Below are positions 25,446 to 33,349 of a stretch of DNA of 64,000 bases, piece by piece. A program made the position numbers and the translations under genes. The DNA comes from Streptantibioticus silvisoli (GTDB lineage Bacteria > Actinomycetota > Actinomycetes > Streptomycetales > Streptomycetaceae), in the NCBI RefSeq assembly GCF_027947535.2, contig NZ_JAAGKO020000013.1, forward strand, positions 62,001 through 126,000, in the 5' to 3' direction. Each line of letters opens with the position of its first letter. Positions within the stretch are counted from its first letter, which is position 1. Below the pieces are notes generated by a model, which was not told the origin of the DNA, did no database searches, and saw only the letters and a list, made by a program, of their open reading frames with translations.

Positions 25446-25760
25446 GATCTCCGAGGCACGGCGCCCGCGGTGAGGCACCGGGTGAGGGCGCCCGCGGTGA
25501 GGCATCGGGTGAGGGTGCTCGCGGTGAGGTGCCCGGTGCAGTGCCTGCGGTGCAGTGCTCGCGGTGAGGTGCCCGCTGCGGCAGCCGATCCGGGGCGCCG
25601 CCTGTTGTGAGACGCCCCAATCGATCGATCGCGGCGGGCGGTCCCGCGATCCTCGCCGCCGCCGGGCACCTGCCGACCGGATCGCGGTCACCGCACGTCC
25701 CGCGCCCCGGCGCCCTCCTCGGGGCCGCGCCGCGGGACGTGCCGCCTCGTCCGGCGCGGG

Positions 25761-27431
25761 TCAGACCAGGTCGTTGCCGAAGGCGCTCGACAGGTAGGAC
25801 CGGGCCTCCGCGATGGACCGATCGATGATCCGGGCCGCCTCGCGGGCCTCCTCGGGCCGGTGCGCCGCCTGCACCTGCAACCGGAAGCGGGACGAGCCGG
25901 TCGGGGTCACCGGGAACTCCACCATGAAGGCGAGCACCCCCTGGTCGAACAGCAGCCGGTTGGTGACCCGGGCCAGCTTCTCGTTACCGATCAGCAGCGG
26001 GACGATGGGGGACGGGACGCCCATGCAGGTCAGCCCGCGGCCGGACAGCTCGTCGCGCAGCGCGTCGATCGCCTGGAAGAGCTTTCCGCGCAGCTCGTCC
26101 CCCTCGGGGGAGCGGATGATCCGCGTCGCCTGGAGCACCACCGCGGTCTGCATGGGGGACAGCGCGTTGGAGAAGAAGTGCGAGCCGCCGAACATCTTCA
26201 CGTACTGCTTCACCGCGGGCGACTTCGAGGCCAGGAAGCCCCCGTTGGAGGCGAAGCTCTTGGAGAAGGCCCCCATCACCAGGTCCACCTCACCGAGCAT
26301 GCCCTGGGTGCCGATCACCCCGGACCCGCCCGGGCCGGTGGCGCCCAGGTCGTGGGCGACGTCGACCAGCAGCGTGGCGTCGTGCTCCCGGCAGACCGCC
26401 TGGAGCGCGGCCAGGTCCGGCCAGTCGGCGTCCACGGAGAACAGGCCGTCGGTGACGACCAGGATTCCGCTGCGCGGGTCGCGGGCCCGGATGTCCCGCA
26501 GGTGGCCGCGGACCGCGTCCACGCTCAGGTGCTCGTAGCGGTAGACGTTCCGGGTGGCCGCCCGTGCCCCCTGTTGCAGGCAGGAGTGCGCCAGCCGGTC
26601 GATCACCACGTGGTCCTCGGGGCGGACCAGGCCGGCGATGGTGCCGAAGCCGGCCGCCCAGCCCGTCGGGAAGAGGGTGACGTGCTCGGCCCCCGTCAGC
26701 TCGCCCAGTTCCTTCTCCAGCTCGTTGGAGATGGTGGTGTTGCCCAGCACCATCGGCGAGCCCGCGCTGTGCGGCCCGTAGTCGCGCAGCGCCTTGGCCG
26801 CGGCCTCCCGGATCGCCGGGTGGGCGTTGAAGGAGAGGTAGTCCTGGGAGTTGAAGTTGATGCCGCGGGTGCGCCGGCCCAGGTCGTTGGTGATGACGGC
26901 GTTGTTTCCCGGGGCCTGTTCCAGCACCCGCGAGTACTGCCAGGTCTCGGTGCGGCGGCGGGCCTCCACCCAGTCGTGGAAGTCCTCGGTGCGCCGCATC
27001 AGGTCCCGGCCGGCGGGCCGGTAGAAGTCATAGGCGTTCTTGTCGAGCGCGAACTCCTCGTCCGGGTCGACGGGGTTGCGCAGGTGCCCCGGCTCCCACA
27101 TCTCCTCCATGTCCGCGCGGGTCCTGGGGAACTCCTCCCGCAGGAAGGCGCACAGCCGCTCGACCTCGATGTCGCTCTTCTGGCTGGTGCCGAGTTCCTC
27201 GAATGCCTCCCACGGAATGTGGGACGCCCAGTTGCGCATCATCTCGGATATCTCGCGGGCCGCTTCCCCGATCCGGGTCGCGCACTCCGCCAGGACCTGG
27301 GAGGTCTCGGGGTCGGCGCGCAGCACCTCTTCGGCTCCGCGCCCGTCCAATCGGCCGATGGCCAGATCGGCTGCGGCGAGGATCTCCCCGACCAGTTCGC
27401 CGTCCTCACGCGGTGAGGTCTCCTGATTCAA
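25761..27431 (-). CDS. PLP-dependent alpha-oxoamine synthase with N-terminal extension
   Basis: A 556-residue enzyme. Residues ~180-550 form an alpha-oxoamine synthase fold (BioF/ALAS/KBL/SPT family), which condenses an amino acid with an acyl thioester. Visible are NFNSQDYLSFNAHP, the PLP-contacting Asp357 and His360 in DVAHDLG, and the Schiff-base Lys391 in GAFSKSFASNGG. Residues 1-150 are an acidic, helical extension absent from housekeeping members (~400 residues); it lacks a clear carrier-protein serine motif. The start is TTG, preceded by AAGGAGAGG; no ATG lies upstream of the conserved part. It follows the FAD enzyme gene by 37 bases. Probably specialised metabolism; substrates unknown. 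Confidence 0.87.
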   Translation of the reverse strand: MNQETSPREDGELVGEILAAADLAIGRLDGRGAEEVLRADPETSQVLAECATRIGEAAREISEMMRNWASHIPWEAFEELGTSQKSDIEVERLCAFLREEFPRTRADMEEMWEPGHLRNPVDPDEEFALDKNAYDFYRPAGRDLMRRTEDFHDWVEARRRTETWQYSRVLEQAPGNNAVITNDLGRRTRGINFNSQDYLSFNAHPAIREAAAKALRDYGPHSAGSPMVLGNTTISNELEKELGELTGAEHVTLFPTGWAAGFGTIAGLVRPEDHVVIDRLAHSCLQQGARAATRNVYRYEHLSVDAVRGHLRDIRARDPRSGILVVTDGLFSVDADWPDLAALQAVCREHDATLLVDVAHDLGATGPGGSGVIGTQGMLGEVDLVMGAFSKSFASNGGFLASKSPAVKQYVKMFGGSHFFSNALSPMQTAVVLQATRIIRSPEGDELRGKLFQAIDALRDELSGRGLTCMGVPSPIVPLLIGNEKLARVTNRLLFDQGVLAFMVEFPVTPTGSSRFRLQVQAAHRPEEAREAARIIDRSIAEARSYLSSAFGNDLV

Positions 27432-27468
27432 CGGTCCTCTCCTTTCTCTTCCCCACTACGCGCCCGCA

Positions 27469-28791
27469 TCAGGCGAACAGGTTCTGGCGGTAACTCTTGG
27501 TGGTGTTCTCGAAATCGTTGAAGATGGGGAAGGCGTCCGAGGACTGCTTGGCGGCGTCGTTGAGCAGGAAGAGGTTCGACGCCTGGAAGAACTCCGAGAC
27601 CGGGGCGATGTCGGCGTGGGTGGCGATCAGCCGGTTGGTCTCGTCCTGGTTGCTCCGGAGCGCGACGAAGAGCTGGAGTTCGTCGTGGCGCAGGGTCTGC
27701 ATCTCCGCCAGGGTGCAGGTGTAGTCGTAGTAGGCCGCGGCGACCTGGCTGCGCCTGCGGCTGCGGTAGTCGTTCAACGCCTCGTCCAGCGGCCGCTCCC
27801 CGGCCAGCCAGGAGTGGATCGCGGTGGAGGCCAGCTCGGCGTCGCGGAAGGCGTAGGTCATGCCCGTCGCCGTGCACTGGTCCTTGAAGCACTCCGCGTC
27901 GCCCACCAGGACCCATCCGGGGCCGGCGAGCGGGCGCAGGAAGGCCGCCTGGTCCAGGGTGCCGAAGAAGCGCTCCTCGCGGCGCCCCGAGGTGCGGACC
28001 AGTTCCCCGATCTCGGGGCTGATGAAGTCCAGCGCCTTGTGGAAGTTGCCCTGGATGTCGCCGCGGAACTCCTTGGACCACTCGCTCGGACCCCACACCA
28101 GCGTCATGTTCTGGCCGAAGCTCGTCGGGACCACGGCCATGCCCAGGCGGCCGCGGCGGTGCAGCTGCGCCGTGGTCAGGTCGAAGCCGGAGAAGTAGCT
28201 CCAGTAGGCGAACGTGCACTTGGGGCGCTGGTCGTGCTTGGGCAGCCGCAGGGTCCTGGCGACCATCGAGTTGCGCCCGTCGGCGCCGATGACGACGCGG
28301 GCCCGCTCCTCCACCCGCTCCCCGCCCCTGGTGCGGCCGACCACACCGACGACCCGGTCGCCGTCGTACAGCAGGTCCTCGACGGCGAACCCCTGGCGCA
28401 CCTCGGCCCCGGCCTCCACGGCGGCCTCGACCAGGATCTCGTCGAGGACCTTGCGCCGCACCGACGCGTACCGCTGGACGACGCCGGAGTCGTCCTGGTG
28501 CAACTCCTTGAAGTGCTGGCGCAGCAGGTCGAGCGGGACCTCGCCGGACAGCGCGATCCCCTCGTTCACCAGGTTGACGACGGTGTGGGACGGGGTGGCG
28601 GCCAGCACCTTGTCCATCAGTCCCCAGCGATTGAGGTAGGACATTCCATGCGGCCACAGGAAATGCGTGGAGAGGACGTCACTGGGAAAGGAGGACCTGT
28701 CCACCGCAAGAACTCGGTGGCCCTTCCTCGCCAGCAGGGCTGCCGTCGACGCACCCGAACAGCGGGTGCCGACAACAATCGCGTCGTACAC
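27469..28791 (-). CDS. FAD-dependent oxidoreductase (monooxygenase/reductase-like)
   Basis: A 440-residue flavoprotein of the geranylgeranyl-reductase/group A monooxygenase type. It begins with the dinucleotide fold YDAIVVGTRCSGASTAALLA and a nearby acidic end (VLAVDR). ARVVIGADGRNSMVAR is the DG motif, and GWVLVGDAECFKDQCTATGM is the GD motif before the FAD ribityl site. The GTG at 28791 is chosen because it begins exactly at the fold; the frame extends 60 Arg-rich residues upstream, and no strong ribosome-binding site marks either start. Cotranscribed with the oxoamine synthase; the two may form and oxidise one small molecule (inference). Confidence 0.85.
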   Translation of the reverse strand: MYDAIVVGTRCSGASTAALLARKGHRVLAVDRSSFPSDVLSTHFLWPHGMSYLNRWGLMDKVLAATPSHTVVNLVNEGIALSGEVPLDLLRQHFKELHQDDSGVVQRYASVRRKVLDEILVEAAVEAGAEVRQGFAVEDLLYDGDRVVGVVGRTRGGERVEERARVVIGADGRNSMVARTLRLPKHDQRPKCTFAYWSYFSGFDLTTAQLHRRGRLGMAVVPTSFGQNMTLVWGPSEWSKEFRGDIQGNFHKALDFISPEIGELVRTSGRREERFFGTLDQAAFLRPLAGPGWVLVGDAECFKDQCTATGMTYAFRDAELASTAIHSWLAGERPLDEALNDYRSRRRSQVAAAYYDYTCTLAEMQTLRHDELQLFVALRSNQDETNRLIATHADIAPVSEFFQASNLFLLNDAAKQSSDAFPIFNDFENTTKSYRQNLFA

Positions 28792-29300
28792 GGATCGGAA
28801 ACCAATCTGTCGCGTCCAGGGGAGCTTGTTCCGAGGCCGCCGGGGCAGCGGGCGCCGCACATCGATCCGGCAGCCGGTGCGCGGCACGGTACGAGATCCG
28901 TACCGGTTCGCACGCTCTCGTCGAACGCGTCGTCCCCGGGGTCGAAAGAGCGGAATTCCCCGTGCGTCCATGCCGATCAGAAAAGGCTGTTCACCAATAT
29001 CGATGGCGGCCCCCGCCTCCCGGGGCCTGCGCGGGGAAAGGCCGTGATCCGTGATTCATCGGATCGCGTAGGCCGATCGACCGGTATTCGGAATCTCCCA
29101 GAATTGCCTGTACCGTACCGGACGCCTGACAATGCGTCAATCAATGGAACTCGAACGGACTTTGAAATGCCCCGAATTCCCGGGATTCCTCGCATGGAAC
29201 CCTACGGGGCGATATGGGCGGCCATGGCCGCCCGTTCGCAGTCCCCGCCGCCGGGATGTGCTCCGGCCGCGTCAGGCGCGGCGTTCCGCTCCGGTACTCC
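28792..29300. other. 509-base gene-free region, lower G+C, with long leader of the FAD operon
   Basis: No gene was recognised. Local G+C is visibly lower than in the surrounding genes. It contains the candidate promoter at 29112-29140, so the FAD/oxoamine synthase transcript would have a ~310-base untranslated leader. No known riboswitch motif was recognised in it. Confidence 0.45.
29112..29140 (-). promoter_or_regulatory. sigma-70-like promoter for the FAD/oxoamine synthase pair
   Basis: On the minus strand TTGACG (29140-29135) and TACGGT (29117-29112) are separated by exactly 17 bases, close to the Streptomyces housekeeping consensus. It points toward the FAD oxidoreductase gene. Confidence 0.6.
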
Positions 29301-30254
29301 TCATCGGTGCAGCGCCTTCAGCGCGATCCGTGTGGCGTCCGCGATCAGGCTGTCGTCGGAGCGGGCGTTCTGCGTTCCGCGGTCGGACATGACGGCCAGC
29401 ACGATCGGGGCGCCACGCGTCGGCCACAGGACGGCGATGTCGTTGCGGGTGCCGTAGCCGCCGTTGCCGGTCTTGTCGCCGACCGTCCAGCCCTTCGGAA
29501 CGCCCGCGCGGATGAAGGGGCCGCCGGTGGTGTTCTTCTTCAGCAGGCCGGTGTACTCCTCCCGGCGCTGCCGCGGCAGTGTGCCGCCCAGCGCGAAGCG
29601 GCGCAGGTCGGTGCCGAGGGCGCGCGGGGTGCTGGTGTCACGCAGGTCGCCCGGCGTGGCCTCGTTGACCTCGGGCTCGGGGCGGTCGTTGTGGGTGGTC
29701 TCGTCCCCCAGGGCGCGGAGGTCCGACTCCAGGCCGTGCGGGCCGCCGAGGTGGTCGAGCAGGAGGTTGGCGGCCGTGTTGTCGCTGTAGTCCATGGCGG
29801 CGGCGATGAGTTGGCGCTCGGTCATCCCCGTACCGGTGTGCTTGCCGGTGATCGGGGAGTACGCCGCCAGGTCCGCCGCGCGGTAGCGGACGACGTGGTC
29901 GAGCTGGGCGTCCGACTCCCGCCGCAGCAGCACCGCGCCCTCCAGCGCCTTGAACACCGAGCAGTGGGCGAACCGTTCGTCCGGGCGGTAGGTCAGCGTC
30001 CGTCCGGTACCGGTGTCGAGTGCGAACAGGCCGAGCCGGGCATGGTGGGCGCGTTCCAACGCGGCTAACGCGGCCCGGACGCCGGTGTCCGTCGACTCGG
30101 ATGACGCGGTGGACGGTGTTGACGCGGTCGATACGGAGGCTGCGGAGGACGGGGTCGTGGCCGGCGCTTGTCCCGCGCCGCATCCGGCGAGCAGGCCCGA
30201 CACCAGCAGAAGGGGTGCCGCCAGCGCGGTCACCCGTTGTCTCGAAGAAGTCAT
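29301..30254 (-). CDS. class A beta-lactamase, lipoprotein type
   Basis: A 317-residue enzyme with a complete class A active site: Ser99-V-F-Lys102, SDN at 157-159, the omega-loop Glu193 and Asn197 in RPEPEVNEATPGD, and KTG at 261-263. The N-terminus is a signal peptide with lipobox LLAGC (Cys25), followed by a Ser/Thr linker, so it is probably anchored outside the membrane. The ATG at 30254 is chosen because it starts the signal peptide directly; another lies 36 bases upstream. No BlaR/BlaI-type regulator adjoins it. Substrate range cannot be read from sequence. Confidence 0.93.
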   Translation of the reverse strand: MTSSRQRVTALAAPLLLVSGLLAGCGAGQAPATTPSSAASVSTASTPSTASSESTDTGVRAALAALERAHHARLGLFALDTGTGRTLTYRPDERFAHCSVFKALEGAVLLRRESDAQLDHVVRYRAADLAAYSPITGKHTGTGMTERQLIAAAMDYSDNTAANLLLDHLGGPHGLESDLRALGDETTHNDRPEPEVNEATPGDLRDTSTPRALGTDLRRFALGGTLPRQRREEYTGLLKKNTTGGPFIRAGVPKGWTVGDKTGNGGYGTRNDIAVLWPTRGAPIVLAVMSDRGTQNARSDDSLIADATRIALKALHR

Positions 30255-30548
30255 GACCGGCACCCTGCCGCCGTCCAGGTACGCCGGCAAAGACGAAAAC
30301 AGCCGGGCCCATGCGGCTTCGGCATACGAGGCGGATCTCGTGGACCGGGTGGCTGCCTGTCCGGCCTCGTCCCCCTGGGTGAACGCGGCGGTGTGGCGCC
30401 CGGTGCCGCCGCCGACGGCCTCCTGCTGGGGACGCCGAGCCGGGCGGCGGTGGCCACCACGCGCCGCCAGGCGTCCTGCGCGTCGCGGAAGCAGGGCGCG
30501 GGAGCCGCGCGGTTGGGACGCGTCGGGACGACCCCGTGGTGGCGCTGG
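30255..30548. other. intergenic region containing a second gnd fragment
   Basis: Between the beta-lactamase and response-regulator genes there is no gene, only a gnd-derived fragment (annotated separately) and flanking GC-rich sequence. Confidence 0.45.
30428..30500 (-). pseudogene. 73-base fragment of gnd
   Basis: Bases 30428-30478 are identical to 40000-40050 inside the intact gnd. The match then resumes after a 12-base deletion (CGCGTCGCGGAAGCAGGGCGCG against CGCGTCGCGGAAGTAGGGCGCG). It lies in the same orientation as gnd, 9.5 kb away. At ~25 codons it is only a relic. Confidence 0.85.
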
Positions 30549-31220
30549 CTACAGGAGCGGGTGCCCGCCCCGGTCGGCGGGCCGCCCGCGCAGTGCGTAG
30601 CGGACCGCGTCGGCCCGGGAGTGGAAGCCGGCCTTGGCGAACAGGTTGTTGATGTGGGTCTTCACCGTGGCCTCGCTGATCACCAGCCGCTGGGCTATCT
30701 CCGGGTTGCGCAGCCCCTCACCGATCAGCTGGAGGATCTCGCGCTCGCGGGCGGTCAGCCCGCACGCCACGTCGTCGGACGGCGTGGTGCCGGTGGGGCG
30801 GGACGCGAGGGCGAGCAGGCGGCGCTGCACCTCGGGGGCGAGCACGGTCTGGCCCTGGGCCGCACTGCGCACCGCTTGCAGGACCGTGGCCCGGCCGGCC
30901 TCCTTCGTCAGGTAGCCGCTCGCGCCGGCCTGGAGCGCGGCGAGGATCGACTCGTCGTCGTCGAAGGTGGTCAGGATCAGGACGGTGACGTCGGGGTCGG
31001 CCTGCCGGATGAGCCGGGTCGCCTCGACACCGTTCATGACCGGCATGTTCAGGTCCATCAGGACGACGTCCGGCCGGTGCTCGGCCGCGAGTTCCACCGC
31101 CTCGGCGCCGTTGGTGGCCCGCCCGACGACGTCGACGTCCGCTTCGAGGTCGAGCATCACCGCCAGTGCCTCCCGGATGGTCGCCTGGTCGTCGACCACG
31201 GCCAGCTTGATCGGGCTCAT
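30549..31220 (-). CDS. NarL/LuxR-family response regulator
   Basis: A 223-residue regulator: receiver domain (1-120) with acidic DD at 10-11, phospho-acceptor Asp56 in LMDLNMPVMNG and Lys in YLTKEAG, then a LuxR-type helix-turn-helix (about 150-210: LTAREREILQLIGEGLRNPEIAQRL and ATVKTHINNLFAKAG, split by the turn). The ATG at 31220 overlaps the kinase stop (ATGA) and is preferred to one 27 bases upstream. It probably binds the GGTGGAG-N-CTCCACC sites at its own operon promoter and near the P450 operon (inference). Confidence 0.93.
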   Translation of the reverse strand: MSPIKLAVVDDQATIREALAVMLDLEADVDVVGRATNGAEAVELAAEHRPDVVLMDLNMPVMNGVEATRLIRQADPDVTVLILTTFDDDESILAALQAGASGYLTKEAGRATVLQAVRSAAQGQTVLAPEVQRRLLALASRPTGTTPSDDVACGLTAREREILQLIGEGLRNPEIAQRLVISEATVKTHINNLFAKAGFHSRADAVRYALRGRPADRGGHPLL

Positions 31221-32416
31221 CGAGGTATCTCCAGTTCTACCGTCCACCCCTCGCCCCGGGGGCCGGCGTGCAGGGTGCCGCCGAGGAGGGCGACGCGTTC
31301 GCGCATGCCGACCAGGCCCATGCCGGTGCCGCCGGCGAGTTCCGCGCGGGGTGCGCCGGTGGCGGCGGTGTTGCTGACGGTCAGTGTGGTGCGGTCGTCG
31401 GCGAAACCCAGGCGCAGGGCGCGGGCGGCGCCCGGTGCGTATTTTATGGCGTTGGTGAGCGCCTCCTGCGCGACGCGGACCACGGTGTGGGCTGCTTCGG
31501 GCGGCAACGGCGCCGGATCACCGGCGAGTTCGAAGGCGGCGGAGTTGTTCTCGGCCATCTGGCGCAGGGTCTGCGGGAGCGGCAGGGTGTCCTCGCGCAG
31601 GGCCTGCACCGCGCGCCGGGTCTCGCTGATGCTGTCGACGGCGAGGGCGCGGGCACGCCGCACGGCGGTGTCCGCCTCCTCGTGGCGGTCGCTCCCGCGC
31701 AGCGCGTCGGCCATGTCAAGCTGCATGGCGATGCCGGACAGCGAGTGGCCGAGGACGTCGTGGATCTCGCGGGCGATACGCCCGCGCTCCTCCAGGGCGG
31801 CCTCCCGGGCCTCGGACGCGGTGGCACGCCGTGCCTCGTCGGTCGCCCGGCGGGCGTTGAGCAGGGCCTCCGACCGGTCGCGCCGGGATATGCCGATGTA
31901 GACGGGCAGCCCGACGGTCAGCGCGATCCACCAGGGCCACTGGGACGTCCCGGGGTTGAGGTGTTCGACCAGTGCGGTGGCCGCGGCGGCCACGACCGCG
32001 CCGGACACCGCGATGCCGACCGCCGTGCGGCGGGAGGTGAGTTTCGTGCCGGCCGCGGCACAGGCCATGTAGGGGAAGAGCGAGGCCGTCGTCGTGTCGT
32101 GCGCCAACGGCAGCAGCAGCGAGCCGAGCAGCACGTAGGCGGCGGCCGCGGCGTTCTGCTGCCGGTCCGTCAGCCGCGTCCACGACGGCAGGGTGCCCAG
32201 GGCGGCCAGTGAGGTCAGGACGAACAACGGCAGGGCCAGCGCGGGCAGGGTGATCCGGCCGGCGGGCCACTGGACGATGGTGCCGGCGATCGTGACGAGC
32301 AGCAGGAAGACCCGGGGCAGGCTTTCCTCGACCCGTTCGCGGCTCGGACCGGACAGCGGCGCCCGGCCCGCCGGCCGGGGCTGCGGCTGCGGGTCGGGGT
32401 GCCGGGACGAGGTCAT
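31217..32416 (-). CDS. NarX/DesK-type sensor histidine kinase
   Basis: A 399-residue kinase of the HisKA_3 class that pairs with LuxR-type regulators. Residues ~35-175 contain about five hydrophobic helices with very short loops, an intramembrane-sensing arrangement. The phospho-acceptor is His219 in AREIHDVLGHSLSG. The ATPase domain shows VVRVAQEALTNAIKYAPGA (N box) and GGTGMGLVGMRERV (G box). It lies between a small membrane protein gene (14-base gap) and the regulator gene (4-base overlap). Membrane or antibiotic stress is a typical cue for this class. Confidence 0.92.
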   Translation of the reverse strand: MTSSRHPDPQPQPRPAGRAPLSGPSRERVEESLPRVFLLLVTIAGTIVQWPAGRITLPALALPLFVLTSLAALGTLPSWTRLTDRQQNAAAAAYVLLGSLLLPLAHDTTTASLFPYMACAAAGTKLTSRRTAVGIAVSGAVVAAAATALVEHLNPGTSQWPWWIALTVGLPVYIGISRRDRSEALLNARRATDEARRATASEAREAALEERGRIAREIHDVLGHSLSGIAMQLDMADALRGSDRHEEADTAVRRARALAVDSISETRRAVQALREDTLPLPQTLRQMAENNSAAFELAGDPAPLPPEAAHTVVRVAQEALTNAIKYAPGAARALRLGFADDRTTLTVSNTAATGAPRAELAGGTGMGLVGMRERVALLGGTLHAGPRGEGWTVELEIPR

Positions 32417-32430
32417 GTCGAGGGCCCCTA

Positions 32431-33081
32431 TCAGCGACGTTCGTCGCGCAGGCTGTTCCCGAGGTGGGAGACGACGGAGTGGACACCGTCGCGCCGATCA
32501 CCGTACCGGTACGGTTCGGCCGACGGATTCCCGGCGGCGTCGCGGCCGTTGAGGGAGTCGCGCAGGCCGTCCAGGAACGGGGACATCCGCCGGGGGGCGT
32601 CGTCCTTGTTCGACCACATCACCTGGTGGTCGCTGCGCAGCGCCCGGTACAGCACCACAAGCCCCTCCACCAGCATGCCGGCCCCCAGCGTCAGCAGCAG
32701 GCTGTTGCCCAGCGCGCCGGCGTCCTTGGCGTCGAGGGCCTTCAGCGCGGCGTTCGCCCCGAACTTGACCAGCAGGTTGGCTATCCACAGGGCGACCGTG
32801 AGGCCGGTGTACCGCACGAACGCCACCCCGTCGCGCTCCGCGAGCCGGACAGTCATGCCCCGCAGCACACCGAACACCACGCTGATCCCGGCGGTGGCCA
32901 CCAGGAAGACCGCCGACGTGGGCGTCGCGACCTGCCCCGACACGTCGGACAGCCCGATCCCGCCCAGTACCAGCGGCAGTACCAGCATCTGTTTGGCCTG
33001 CGCGGGCTCACCCATCATGCGCCGCAGCATCACGTAGCAGATCGCCGCCAGGATCAGCACGATCTCGAGGGGCTCACTCAT
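32431..33081 (-). CDS. DUF1453/CcdC-like membrane protein
   Basis: A 216-residue membrane protein with about four helices. It resembles CcdC/DUF1453 proteins: EIVLILAAICYVMLRRMMGEP at the N-terminus and LLVKFGANAALKALDAK later; then a charged tail. It is first in an operon with the sensor kinase and response regulator. The ATG at 33081 is preferred over the preceding GTG because GGAG lies six bases before it. It may be an accessory membrane sensor for the kinase, as in LiaFSR-like three-component systems (inference). Confidence 0.75.
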   Translation of the reverse strand: MSEPLEIVLILAAICYVMLRRMMGEPAQAKQMLVLPLVLGGIGLSDVSGQVATPTSAVFLVATAGISVVFGVLRGMTVRLAERDGVAFVRYTGLTVALWIANLLVKFGANAALKALDAKDAGALGNSLLLTLGAGMLVEGLVVLYRALRSDHQVMWSNKDDAPRRMSPFLDGLRDSLNGRDAAGNPSAEPYRYGDRRDGVHSVVSHLGNSLRDERR

Positions 33082-33349
33082 CACGGTCTCCGTTTCTCCG
33101 GGGGAACACGAACGATCTGGACATCAACGAGGCTATGAGCGGGCGGCCCCGGCGTCGTGCACCGAGCGCCGTATCTCCGGGTGGAGAAGGGCCTCCACCC
33201 GTGGGGGGAGAGACGCACCGCGGCCGACTGCGCCGCAGGGCGGGGCACCCCCCGCGGCGGCGGGCGCGGCGCGGGGCGGCGGTGCCGGGGCTGCGGGCGT
33301 GGCGCGGGGCGGCAGCCGGCGCCCGTGGCCGGCGGGGAGCCGGCTCGGC
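33082..33349. promoter_or_regulatory. promoter region of the DUF1453/kinase/regulator operon with dyad operator
   Basis: The key element is GTATCTCCGGGTGGAG-N6-CTCCACCC at 33171-33200: inverted 8-base arms, preceded by GTATCTCC. It lies ~95 bases before the first gene. The same compound element recurs at 35655-35683. The rest (33210-33349) is low-complexity GCGGCGGG sequence beyond the exporter stop. Confidence 0.5.

Larger units (their letters stand above)
25005..25760. other. 756-base region with promoter, gnd fragment and tandem repeats
   Basis: Between the GlnX-like gene and the oxoamine synthase there is no intact gene. It holds the palindrome, a 108-base copy of gnd (annotated separately) and, at 25450-25575, imperfect tandem repeats of ~27 bases around GCGCCCGCGGTGAGGCACCGGGTGAG. 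The remaining sequence shows no feature. Confidence 0.5.
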
